The notes below the pieces were generated by a model that worked only from the letters and a program-made list of their open reading frames with translations, had not been told where the DNA came from and searched no databases. A stretch of 64,000 nucleotides of DNA. Origin: an uncultured Aquimarina sp. (lineage in GTDB: Bacteria > Bacteroidota > Bacteroidia > Flavobacteriales > Flavobacteriaceae). Positions within the stretch are counted from its first letter, which is position 1, and each line of letters opens with the position of its first letter. Positions 52,260-60,272 of the stretch are shown in pieces. The DNA is taken from the NCBI GenBank assembly GCA_947496555.1, contig CANMDH010000001.1, positions 239,622 to 303,621 of the forward strand. The letters run 5' to 3'. The position numbers and the translations under genes were made by a program.

Positions 52260-52455
52260 GTATATAAATGAAGATTTTTAACATTTTTAAAAGTAGTACT
52301 ATCAAATTATGCAAAAAAAATAATTAATATTCAACCCCCAAATCGTTTTTTTTTTACATTTTTTGTTCACATATTTGTCATGCAAAAACAGTAAGGAGTT
52401 TTTCAACAATTTCTTTTAGTAACTTAACAGAAAAATAGTAAATCTAACCACTCGA
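52260..52455. other. Intergenic region upstream of dnaA (AT-rich, weak DnaA-box-like sites)
   Basis: The 196-bp spacer between the divergent thioesterase and dnaA genes holds a T9-rich segment and two nonamers one mismatch from TTWTNCACA: TTGTTCACA (52363-52371) and TTTTCAACA (52400-52408). No clear -7/-33 pair was found. It may contain dnaA regulatory sites; I do not call it the origin. Confidence 0.3.
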
Positions 52456-53883
52456 ATGAATGTAACTGCGCAATCAGTTTGGGATAATTGTTTATCTTTT
52501 ATAGAAGACAATATCACACCACAAGCTTTTAAAACTTGGTTTGAACCAATCAAGGCCGTAAAACTTACGGATGGCGCTCTTAGTATTCAGGTACCAAGTA
52601 AGTTCTTTTATGAATGGCTAGAAGAGCATTACGTAAACTTATTGAAAGTATCTCTTACACGTGAATTGGGAGAAAGTGCAAAGCTGGTTTATGTTATTAA
52701 AATGGAAAACACGTATGGCAACAAAAAGCCATTCACAGAAAAAATTCCTAGTGCAAACCGTACAGCAGTTAACTCTCAAGAGGTAGATGTTCCTATCAAA
52801 AGTAAAAACCCAGAGTTAAAAAACCCATTTGTTATTCCCGGAATCAGAAATGTTAAAATAGAATCTCAACTTAATCCAAGTTATAATTTTGAAAACTTCT
52901 TGGAAGGGGATTCTAATAGATTAGCACGCTCTGCAGGAATGGCTGTTGCCAATAAACCAGGAGGAACTTCGTTTAACCCATTACTTATTTTTGGTGGCGT
53001 TGGTCTTGGAAAAACACATTTGGCACATGCAATTGGAGTAAACATTAAAGACAACTATCCAGAAAAAACAGTTTTATATATTTCTGCCGAAAAGTTCACG
53101 CAACAGTATATCGAGTCTGTAAAGAAGAATAATAGAAACGATTTTATCCATTTTTACCAAATTATAGATGTACTCATCGTTGATGACATACAATTATTAT
53201 CCGGTAAAGCGGGAACCCAAGACGTATTCTTCCATATATTTAACCATTTACACCAAAACGGAAAACAAGTTATCCTAACAAGTGATAAAGCTCCTGTCGA
53301 TATGCAAGATATTGAGCAAAGATTACTTTCTCGTTTTAAATGGGGATTATCTGCAGAATTGCATCAACCAGATTTTGAAACACGTGTTTCTATAATAAGA
53401 AACAAACTATATCGTGATGGTGTTGAAATGCCCGAGGAGATCGTTGAATTTCTGGCAAATAACATCAAAACCAATATTCGCGAACTTGAAGGAGCCATTA
53501 TTTCGTTAATAGCACATTCTTCGTTCAACAAAAAAGACATCACAATAGATCTTGCAAAAGCAATCGTTGATAACTACGTAAAGAACACAAAACGAGAAGT
53601 TTCTATTGATTATATCCAAAAAGTAGTAAGTGACTATTTCCAGATGGATGTAGAAACACTACAATCCAAAACACGAAAACGTCATATTGTACAAGCTCGT
53701 CAACTTGCCATGTTCTTTGCTAAAAAACTTACAAAAGCATCTTTGGCAAGTATAGGTACGCAAATCGGAAAAAGAGATCATGCTACCGTTCTTCATGCTT
53801 GTAAAACTGTAGACAATTTATCATCAACAGACAAGCAATTCAGAAAATACGTAGAAGATTTAGGAAAGAAACTTACTTTGTAG
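52456..53883 (+). CDS. dnaA: Chromosomal replication initiator protein DnaA
   Basis: 475 residues. Domain I is at the N-terminus (VWDNCLSFIEDNITPQAFKTWFEPIKAV). The AAA+ domain has Walker A GGVGLGKTH (about 177-185) in LLIFGGVGLGKTHLAHAI, Walker B LIVDDIQLLSGK, and sensor residues in SRFKWGLSAELHQPDFETR. Domain IV for DNA binding is STRKRHIVQARQLAMF-like: SKTRKRHIVQARQLAMFFAKKL and IGKRDHATVLHA. It binds DnaA boxes and opens the origin. The order thioesterase-dnaA-phosphatase is typical of Flavobacteriaceae. Its stop is 15 bp before the phosphatase gene. Confidence 0.98.
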   Translation: MNVTAQSVWDNCLSFIEDNITPQAFKTWFEPIKAVKLTDGALSIQVPSKFFYEWLEEHYVNLLKVSLTRELGESAKLVYVIKMENTYGNKKPFTEKIPSANRTAVNSQEVDVPIKSKNPELKNPFVIPGIRNVKIESQLNPSYNFENFLEGDSNRLARSAGMAVANKPGGTSFNPLLIFGGVGLGKTHLAHAIGVNIKDNYPEKTVLYISAEKFTQQYIESVKKNNRNDFIHFYQIIDVLIVDDIQLLSGKAGTQDVFFHIFNHLHQNGKQVILTSDKAPVDMQDIEQRLLSRFKWGLSAELHQPDFETRVSIIRNKLYRDGVEMPEEIVEFLANNIKTNIRELEGAIISLIAHSSFNKKDITIDLAKAIVDNYVKNTKREVSIDYIQKVVSDYFQMDVETLQSKTRKRHIVQARQLAMFFAKKLTKASLASIGTQIGKRDHATVLHACKTVDNLSSTDKQFRKYVEDLGKKLTL

Positions 53884-53898
53884 TAATATTTCACCAAA

Positions 53899-54363
53899 AT
53901 GAAAATCAAAATTTTAATGGTATGCCTGGGTAATATCTGTAGATCACCCTTGGCAGAAGGTATCCTAAAATCAAAATTAGACACTAGTAAATTTACAGTG
54001 GATTCTTGTGGAACAAGCAGTTATCATATAGGTAGTAAGCCCGATCAAAGATCCATTGATATCGGAAAAAAATATAATATTGATATCACAAACCAACGAG
54101 CCGCACAGTTCACTAATGATCATTTTAAGGTTTTTGACTATATCTATGTTATGGATAACTCAAATTACCAAAATATTATAAAACTAGCTAATAGTGGTCA
54201 AGACAAAGACAAGGTGAAATTAATTTTAAACGAACTCTACCCCAACAAAAACTTGAATGTTCCAGATCCCTACTATGGTGGAGAACAAGGTTTTGAAGAT
54301 GTTTATCAAATGCTCAATAAAGCATGTGATAATATCGTTAACAAGTTAGAGAAGTTATATTAA
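53899..54363 (+). CDS. Low-molecular-weight protein-tyrosine phosphatase
   Basis: 154 residues, standard length. The catalytic P-loop is VCLGNICRSPLAE (Cys9, Arg15, Ser16 in the C-x5-R-S motif). The general acid is Asp in DPYYGG near the C-terminus (VPDPYYGGEQGFEDVYQML). It removes phosphate from phosphotyrosine in the cytoplasm, possibly in polysaccharide export control, though no such genes are nearby. It follows dnaA by 15 bp and may share its transcript. Confidence 0.96.
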   Translation: MKIKILMVCLGNICRSPLAEGILKSKLDTSKFTVDSCGTSSYHIGSKPDQRSIDIGKKYNIDITNQRAAQFTNDHFKVFDYIYVMDNSNYQNIIKLANSGQDKDKVKLILNELYPNKNLNVPDPYYGGEQGFEDVYQMLNKACDNIVNKLEKLY

Positions 54364-54392
54364 CTTTTTCAGATATAAAGTTTTTGTATATT

Positions 54393-54400
54393 TAGATTTG
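54393..54400 (+). promoter_or_regulatory. Promoter -7 element before the RsmI-like gene
   Basis: TAGATTTG is an exact TAnnTTTG match 70 bp before ATG 54471. No TTG is at the right distance, so support is moderate. Confidence 0.35.
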
Positions 54401-54470
54401 TGTTTAAGGCTTATACACACATACTAATAACCTAAAAAATTTAATCAAATAAGCATCAAACTACCTCCCT

Positions 54471-55199
54471 ATGGAACTTAAACCCCTAGATCCCAAAGGA
54501 AAATTATATTTAATACCTACTCGATTAGGAGATGATGTACCTCTTGAGGTGCTACCAATATCCATAAAAAAGGTATTAGAACAGGTTAATCATTATATTG
54601 TAGAAAATGAGAAGCCTGCGCGTAGATTCATAAAAAAAGTAAGTCCCAGTAAATCGCAACGCTCTCTTGTTATCCATACGGTAAACAAATACACAGACGT
54701 ATCAGAAATACCAGGTTATTTGACCCCATGTCTGAATGGAGAGTCTATAGGTTTATTATCTGATGCTGGTTGCCCAGGAATTGCGGACCCAGGCGCTGAA
54801 GTAATACGAATTGCTCACGAAAAGGGAATACCTGTAACACCTTTGGTAGGCCCCTCCTCTATTCTATTGGCTATGATGAGTAGCGGCATGAATGGTCAAA
54901 ACTTTACTTTTAATGGATACCTTCCTATTGATAAAAACGAAAGAAAGTCTACTATCAAACACTTAGAGAAAACCTCTTTGGAGAAAAATCAGGCACAAAT
55001 TTTTATTGAAACTCCCTATAGAAATGATAAAATGTTTGCAGATTTAACGTCAATTTTGCATACCAACACACGTTTATGTATTGCCTGTGATATCACATTA
55101 ACTACAGAGTTTATCGCTACAAAAACCATTGAAGAATGGAAGAAGGAAGAAATTGATCTTCACAAAAGACCAACAATATATATTATTCAAAGAGATTAG
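54471..55199 (+). CDS. RsmI-like SAM-dependent methyltransferase (tetrapyrrole methylase family)
   Basis: 242 residues. The family motifs are present: GKLYLIPTRLGDD at the N-terminus, IGLLSDAGCPGIADPGAEVI, the pocket GPSSILLAMMSSGMNG and FIETPYRNDKMF. RsmI 2'-O-methylates C1402 of 16S rRNA. This protein has the RsmI fold but diverges from E. coli RsmI, and Bacteroidetes often have a second member, so the exact target is uncertain. It is convergent with the transglycosylase-like gene. Confidence 0.85.
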   Translation: MELKPLDPKGKLYLIPTRLGDDVPLEVLPISIKKVLEQVNHYIVENEKPARRFIKKVSPSKSQRSLVIHTVNKYTDVSEIPGYLTPCLNGESIGLLSDAGCPGIADPGAEVIRIAHEKGIPVTPLVGPSSILLAMMSSGMNGQNFTFNGYLPIDKNERKSTIKHLEKTSLEKNQAQIFIETPYRNDKMFADLTSILHTNTRLCIACDITLTTEFIATKTIEEWKKEEIDLHKRPTIYIIQRD

Positions 55200-55209
55200 C
55201 AGAAACTCT

Positions 55210-55854
55210 TTAACGTTCTACTTTTGCTTTTCTATTAGGAACCACAAAAGAAGTATCATACCCCCCAAACCTCTTCATATAATAACGTATCGTTGTTCCA
55301 AATGCATCAGCAAAGCCATCAACACCACCACTTCGCAAATATCTTTTTACAGAATTAGGTCCTCCTAAATGTGCCGCCGCAAGAATCCCAGACTCTGTAA
55401 CCTCAACACCATTCATGGTTCTGCCAACAAACCATTTAATATCCCTGCGCAAAACCCACTTATTTCTCGAAAGATATGCGTAAAAAGCTTTTTCTTGAAG
55501 AGCGGGATTACCTAGAAAGTCGTTTCTACTTATATTCTTTACACCTATTAAATCTAAAGTACCTCTCCCGAATTGGTATTTTCCCATATACCCAAACTGA
55601 TTTACCACACCATAATCTCCTCTTGACTCTTTAAAAGCCACAGCCTCTTTAAACCCTAAGTACGATTTTCCAAGTTCTGGAGAAATATAAGTGTTTTCCT
55701 CTTCTATTTCATTAAAATTAGGAGCTACATAATAAAGGTCAAGCCCCTCAGTACTGTAAGAACTAAAATCTGCTTTTTCTTTTGTTGTAAAACTCAGCAA
55801 AAGCAACCCCCCAATTGTAAGTAAAATAGATAAACTTATTATCTTCTTTATCAT
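55210..55854 (-). CDS. Lytic-transglycosylase-like envelope protein
   Basis: 214 residues from ATG 55854; an ATG at 55917 would put 21 atypical residues before the signal sequence and is rejected. The signal/anchor is KKIISLSILLTIGGLLLLSF. The core is SYLGFKEAVAFKESRGDYGVVNQFGYMGKYQFGRGTLDLIG, read in two parts: Glu in FKESRGDYG and the fold residues GYMGKYQFG, as in SLT/goose-type lysozyme-like domains. The catalytic Glu is the probable E of KESRGDYG. It would cut or bind peptidoglycan. It is convergent with the RsmI-like gene. Confidence 0.75.
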   Translation of the reverse strand: MIKKIISLSILLTIGGLLLLSFTTKEKADFSSYSTEGLDLYYVAPNFNEIEEENTYISPELGKSYLGFKEAVAFKESRGDYGVVNQFGYMGKYQFGRGTLDLIGVKNISRNDFLGNPALQEKAFYAYLSRNKWVLRRDIKWFVGRTMNGVEVTESGILAAAHLGGPNSVKRYLRSGGVDGFADAFGTTIRYYMKRFGGYDTSFVVPNRKAKVER

Positions 55855-56206
55855 ATAAAAAATTTCTAAGTAGCCATCAAAAAAATGGTCCCCTCTACTT
55901 AAATTTTTGCCGTGCAAATATACAATATTTTTTTATATAATTCTTTGAAATATGTTAAAATAATTATAACATTGAAAAACAGCTATTTACACCAAAAAAG
56001 CAGGGGAAAAAACCCCTAAAATCATCAAAAAATCTAATAAAATAACACTTAAACGTCAAACCAAGCACTTTGACCGATCAAAACTGATTGCTCTTTTAAG
56101 AAGAAATTCACAAAAAAAAGATAATTTTGTTGATAAGTTTATACGATTTCTTAATTAACGAAGCAGAAGAGCTTCCTTTTTTTCCTACAAAAAACTATTG
56201 TAAAAT
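55855..56206. other. 352-bp gene-free stretch with an orphan terminator
   Basis: The stretch is AT-rich, between two minus-strand genes. It holds an AGGGG/CCCCT stem around A6 at about 55992-56009 and a plus-strand hairpin-plus-T-run at 56160-56184 that no plus-strand gene explains. An exact TAATTTTG (56122-56129) lies just before it. No ORF longer than a few residues looks real. Confidence 0.5.
56160..56184 (+). terminator. Orphan plus-strand terminator-like hairpin
   Basis: GAAGC (56160-56164) and GCTTC (56171-56175) pair around a 6-nt loop, followed by CTTTTTTTCC. Upstream on the same strand there is no gene for ~960 bp, so it may end a small RNA. Confidence 0.4.
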
Positions 56207-57250
56207 TCACCTTTTAATTCCCTGTTTATTGATCCAATTTACGTACTGTTTTTTGTTGCGATTATGCTGCGCAAGTGTTTTAGCAAATTTATGATACCCC
56301 ATATTCTCTACATTTGCTACAAAGAAATAATAATCATGATTTTCATAGTTAAGAACTGCATCTATTGAAGAAATATCTGGCATCGCAATAGGACCAGGAG
56401 GTAATTCAGCATACTTATATGTATTATATGGGCTATCTAATTCTAAATCTTTATACAAAACACGTTTGATAATTGTATCCCAATCATTGCGATGCCTTTT
56501 GATCGCATAGATTACCGTTGGATCCGCATCCAACTTCCAACCATTCTTATACCTATTCATATAAACTCCTGCTACTCTTGGGCGTTCATCAACTTTTGCC
56601 GTCTCTTTTTGAACTATTGATGCAATGGTAGTAACTTGATGAGGTGTGAGCTCAATTTCTTTGGCTTTTGCAATACGTTTCTCATTCCAGAAGCGATTAT
56701 ATTCCTTGTACATTCGATCTCTAAACTGCTCTGCAGAGGTATTCCAGAAAAACTCATATTTGTTAGGAATATACATAGACAGCGCATTTTCTGAAGAGAA
56801 CTTTTTTTCGTTTATAAAGATAGAATCCCTAAATGCATTAATTAGTGAAATACTATCGGCTTCAATCTGGACAGCAATTCTTCCTGCAAGATTTTCAAGC
56901 CTTTCTTGGTTATTGAAGCTAATATTAATAGGAGTATTTTTACTTCGTAAAACGCCAACAATATCGTTATTATTAAGCCCTCTTTTCAAGATAAAACGAC
57001 CCGCTTTTATATTGTCTATATACCCTTTTCTTCGGGCTATTCTATCAAAAGTATAAATATCCTTCACCAGCGGACTGATTTCTTCAATAAGCTCTGTGTA
57101 AGTACCTCCTGTAGGCACATAAACTATTGCTGTTTCAGTTTCAAAACTTGTATTTGGAGAAAAAATAGCCTGATAAACGTAATACGCAAAAATCCCTCCT
57201 ACTATTAAACCCAATAAAACAATTGCTAATAATATTTTCTTAATGTACAT
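56207..57250 (-). CDS. mltG: Endolytic murein transglycosylase MltG
   Basis: 347 residues. A membrane helix at the N-terminus (KKILLAIVLLGLIVGGIFAYYVY) precedes the YceG/MltG domain. The active-site region is IASIVQKETAKVDERPRVAGVYMNR with the catalytic Glu in VQKET, and LDADPTVIYA, SPYNTYKYAELPPGPIAMPD follow. It cuts nascent glycan strands at the septum or sidewall and is thought to end chain elongation. The start overlaps the end of the GNAT gene by 11 bp, so the two are translationally linked. Confidence 0.93.
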   Translation of the reverse strand: MYIKKILLAIVLLGLIVGGIFAYYVYQAIFSPNTSFETETAIVYVPTGGTYTELIEEISPLVKDIYTFDRIARRKGYIDNIKAGRFILKRGLNNNDIVGVLRSKNTPINISFNNQERLENLAGRIAVQIEADSISLINAFRDSIFINEKKFSSENALSMYIPNKYEFFWNTSAEQFRDRMYKEYNRFWNEKRIAKAKEIELTPHQVTTIASIVQKETAKVDERPRVAGVYMNRYKNGWKLDADPTVIYAIKRHRNDWDTIIKRVLYKDLELDSPYNTYKYAELPPGPIAMPDISSIDAVLNYENHDYYFFVANVENMGYHKFAKTLAQHNRNKKQYVNWINKQGIKR

Positions 57251-57767
57251 ATAATCGTTGATATAAAAGCTCGTCTTTGTACGAGTTGTTTATTAAATTC
57301 CATTCTTTTTTCACCCCCACCTTACTAAACCCACAGTTTTCGAAGAGCTTAATACTTGTGGTATTATCTTCGGATATATTGGCATATAGCTGATGTAAAC
57401 GAAGATGAGTGAATCCATATTTTGTAATGAGCTCCAGAGCTTCTGCCCCATAGCCTTTGCCTCTATGCTCTTTTTCTGTAATTAGAATCCCTACTCCTGC
57501 CCTATTATGCGTTGGATTATAATCAAATAAATCAATAAGTCCTATCGATGCCTCATCATACGTACAAATTACCAATCGTAATTGCCTTATTTCATAAATA
57601 TCCTGATGCGCATTTTCTAGATACTGTTTAATCAAAAACCGGGAATAAGGCGTTTGTGTTGAACTCATTTCCCATATCTGTTCATCATTTTCGATAATAT
57701 AAACAAAATCCAGATCTTCTGGTTCGAGAGCTCTTAGAAAGATCTTTTTTCCTTTTAGCGTTAACAT
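57240..57767 (-). CDS. GNAT-family N-acetyltransferase (RimJ/RimL-like)
   Basis: 175 residues. The opening LKGKKIFLRALEPEDLDFVYIIENDEQIWE is typical of RimJ/RimL-type acetyltransferases. The acetyl-CoA motif is LITEKEHRGKGYGAEALELITKYGF, and the end is LHQLYANISEDNTTSIKLFENCGF. The acceptor (ribosomal protein or other amine) is not known. It lies between dapF (7-bp overlap) and mltG (11-bp overlap), so the three make one operon. Confidence 0.9.
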   Translation of the reverse strand: MLTLKGKKIFLRALEPEDLDFVYIIENDEQIWEMSSTQTPYSRFLIKQYLENAHQDIYEIRQLRLVICTYDEASIGLIDLFDYNPTHNRAGVGILITEKEHRGKGYGAEALELITKYGFTHLRLHQLYANISEDNTTSIKLFENCGFSKVGVKKEWNLINNSYKDELLYQRLYVH

Positions 57768-58546
57768 ACGATCTCACCTTTAAACACCTGTTTTGCAGGC
57801 CCAATTAAAAAGATATTTTCATACCCATTATGATTTTTAGTAAAAGTAACCCTAAGCTCTCCTCCTTGTGTTTGCACGCTTACCTCTTCCTTATTAGTTA
57901 ATTTGGTTGCATGCATAGAAAGTGCCACAGCTGTTACACCTGTACCACATGACAATGTTTCATCTTCTACTCCTCTTTCATAAGTACGAACCGCAAATGA
58001 ATTTCCATTTCTTTTTTCAACAAAATTGACATTACTACCGGCATCAAAATAGGGAGCTCCGTTTCTTATATCCCTACCTATGTTCTTCACATCAAAATCC
58101 GACAACCCATCTACCATAGTGACGTGATGCGGAGATCCCGTATCCAAAAAAAGATGAGAGTCGTATTTTTCAATATTAGAAACGTCTTGCATTTGCAAAT
58201 GTACCAATCCGTCTTTTATTTCGGCATAATGCTTACCATCTATAGCCGTAAAAGTTGTCTTGTTCTTTATAATTCCAAGAAAAGCAGCAAAAGCAACCAA
58301 ACATCTTCCTCCGTTACCACACATAGAGCTTTCGTTTCCATCGGCATTAAAATACACCATAGTAAAATCATCTTCTTGATTTCCAGGAAGTTCTAACAAC
58401 ATCAATCCATCCGCACCGATTCCAAATTTTCTATCACAAAGTCTGGCAAATAATTTGGTATCATTTTTGGACACAATAGATTCTCTATTATCAATGATCA
58501 CAAAATCATTTCCAGTACCCTGGTATTTATAAAAAGTAAGCGTCAT
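57761..58546 (-). CDS. dapF: Diaminopimelate epimerase
   Basis: 261 residues from ATG 58546 (an in-frame ATG three codons upstream at 58555 is also possible). The opening LTFYKYQGTGNDFVIIDNR is the family's. The two catalytic cysteines are in ESSMCGNGGRCL and LSCGTGVTAVAL. It converts L,L-diaminopimelate to the meso form, needed for lysine and for peptidoglycan cross-links. It works with dapA at 38.8 kb in the same pathway. A -7 box TACCTTTG lies at 58575-58568 on the minus strand. It overlaps the GNAT gene by 7 bp. Confidence 0.96.
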   Translation of the reverse strand: MTLTFYKYQGTGNDFVIIDNRESIVSKNDTKLFARLCDRKFGIGADGLMLLELPGNQEDDFTMVYFNADGNESSMCGNGGRCLVAFAAFLGIIKNKTTFTAIDGKHYAEIKDGLVHLQMQDVSNIEKYDSHLFLDTGSPHHVTMVDGLSDFDVKNIGRDIRNGAPYFDAGSNVNFVEKRNGNSFAVRTYERGVEDETLSCGTGVTAVALSMHATKLTNKEEVSVQTQGGELRVTFTKNHNGYENIFLIGPAKQVFKGEIVC

Positions 58547-58567
58547 TATTGTCATAAATTATAAAGA

Positions 58568-58575
58568 CAAAGGTA
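58568..58575 (-). promoter_or_regulatory. Promoter -7 element of the dapF-GNAT-mltG operon
   Basis: On the minus strand TACCTTTG is an exact TAnnTTTG match, with TTTTG (58595-58591) 15 bp upstream, slightly short for a -33 element. The leader to the dapF ATG is short. Confidence 0.5.
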
Positions 58576-58709
58576 CAAAGAATGTAAACACAAAAGTGTT
58601 GTTAATTGTGAGTTAAATATCTTAAAAAAAGTATACTATAATTGTAATTTTAGAAGTTATGTACAGTCTATATATATAGAACTAATTGAATTAAACAAAA
58701 AAAGAAAAG

Positions 58710-60128
58710 ATGATGAAAAGATTTTTAAGTTTATTGGTTGTAGCTATCCTCGCTGGGATTATGACTATTGGTGCATATAAATTATTTTTAGAACCAGAAA
58801 CCGTTGTGGTTCACAGCACTGAAAACAAATCAGACACAATTCCCGTAAATTATACTACTCCAAACCCTAATTACACAGCATCTGCCGCAAATATTGATTT
58901 TACAATAGCTGCAGAAAAAACTGTAAATGCCGTAGTGCACGTTAAACAGTATGGAATTAGCCGCACTCCTAGGAATCTGATGGATTTTTTTAGGAATGGA
59001 GGCGCCGAGGAACGCCGAATACAAGGGGCCGGATCTGGTGTTATTATCACTGAAGATGGCTACATTGTTACCAATAATCATGTAATAGACGGTGCTTCAG
59101 ATTTGGAAGTAACCTTAAACAATAACAAATCATACAAGGCCACGGTGGTAGGCACCTCACCGCAAGCCGATATTGCCTTAATAAAAATTGAAGCAGATCA
59201 AAAACTATCTTATATTCCATTTGGAGATTCGAATTCTGCAAAAATCGGAGAATGGGTACTGGCGGTAGGAAACCCTTTTAATTTAACCTCTACAGTGACT
59301 GCCGGAATCATTAGTGCAAAATCCAGAGATTTAAATGAATATGATGATAATGCACAATCTTTTATACAAACCGATGCGGCGATAAACCCAGGAAATAGTG
59401 GTGGCGCTCTAGTCAACATCAAAGGAGAGTTAATCGGAATAAACACCGCTATCACATCGCAAACCGGAAGCTATGTGGGATATGCGTTTGCTGTACCTTC
59501 AAACAATGCTAAAAAAATTATTGATGACATTATTGAGTTTGGCGACGTTCAGAGAGGAATTATTGGAATTACTGGAGGGACTATAAATCCAAAAGCTGTT
59601 GAGGCATATGATATTTCTACCTCTCAAGGAGTTTTTGTGGCTTCTGTGGCAGAAAATAGCGGTGCCAAAAAAGCAGGATTGAAAAAAGGTGATGTCATAA
59701 AAGAAATTGACGGATTACCAATAAGAAGATTTGCCGATTTAACCGGCTATGTAAACAGCAAGAGACCTAATGACATTATTAACGTTAAGGTTCTAAGAAA
59801 GAAACAAGAACTTGTTTTACCGGTAAAACTGTCAAAATATGAAATTCAACGCTATAATATTAACGATGTAGGTGTCGAGGTTATTAACCCACCAAAAGAC
59901 TATTTGAAGAAATTTAACCTTGACCACGGTGTAGTAATTAATAAAGCATTGAGTTCTAGAATGAAAAGGTATAACCTTGAAGGTTTAATTATTAGTGAGA
60001 TTGATGGTAAAAAAGTTAAAAACGTCCTGGAAGTCAAAAAGATTATAGAAAGCAAATATCCCAATGAAGATATTACCATAAGCTTAATCGATAGAGATGG
60101 TGATAAAAGAGAATTTGTCTTTCAATAA
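58710..60128 (+). CDS. Do/DegQ-type periplasmic serine endoprotease (HtrA family)
   Basis: 472 residues. A signal anchor (RFLSLLVVAILAGIMTIGAYKL) is followed by the protease domain with His124 (TNNHVIDGA), Asp154 (ADIALIKI) and Ser230 (NPGNSGGAL), a complete catalytic triad. Two PDZ domains follow (around 280-375 and 395-470; KKAGLKKGDVIKEIDGLPIRRF is in the first). It degrades or refolds damaged envelope proteins. The ATG pair at 58710/58713 leaves the first codon uncertain. A terminator follows the stop. Confidence 0.95.
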   Translation: MMKRFLSLLVVAILAGIMTIGAYKLFLEPETVVVHSTENKSDTIPVNYTTPNPNYTASAANIDFTIAAEKTVNAVVHVKQYGISRTPRNLMDFFRNGGAEERRIQGAGSGVIITEDGYIVTNNHVIDGASDLEVTLNNNKSYKATVVGTSPQADIALIKIEADQKLSYIPFGDSNSAKIGEWVLAVGNPFNLTSTVTAGIISAKSRDLNEYDDNAQSFIQTDAAINPGNSGGALVNIKGELIGINTAITSQTGSYVGYAFAVPSNNAKKIIDDIIEFGDVQRGIIGITGGTINPKAVEAYDISTSQGVFVASVAENSGAKKAGLKKGDVIKEIDGLPIRRFADLTGYVNSKRPNDIINVKVLRKKQELVLPVKLSKYEIQRYNINDVGVEVINPPKDYLKKFNLDHGVVINKALSSRMKRYNLEGLIISEIDGKKVKNVLEVKKIIESKYPNEDITISLIDRDGDKREFVFQ

Positions 60129-60156
60129 ATTAAACAAAAACCCATATAAAACAATG

Positions 60157-60192
60157 AATCCCATTAACTCAAAAAAGTAATGGGATTTTTTT
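60157..60192 (+). terminator. Rho-independent terminator of the HtrA gene
   Basis: AATCCCATTA (60157-60166) and TAATGGGATT (60178-60187) form a perfect 10-bp stem followed by TTTTTTATT. It lies 28 bp after the stop codon. Confidence 0.92.
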
Positions 60193-60227
60193 ATTAAAAA
60201 AGGTTTTACGAAAACGTTTGAAATATA

Positions 60228-60235
60228 TACTTTTG
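60228..60235 (+). promoter_or_regulatory. Promoter -7 element of the GAPDH gene
   Basis: TACTTTTG is an exact TAnnTTTG match, 37 bp before ATG 60273. The upstream region has no TTG at the standard spacing. Confidence 0.45.
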
Positions 60236-60272
60236 CACGAAATTTCAAGATTGTTAAAAAACACAACAAATT

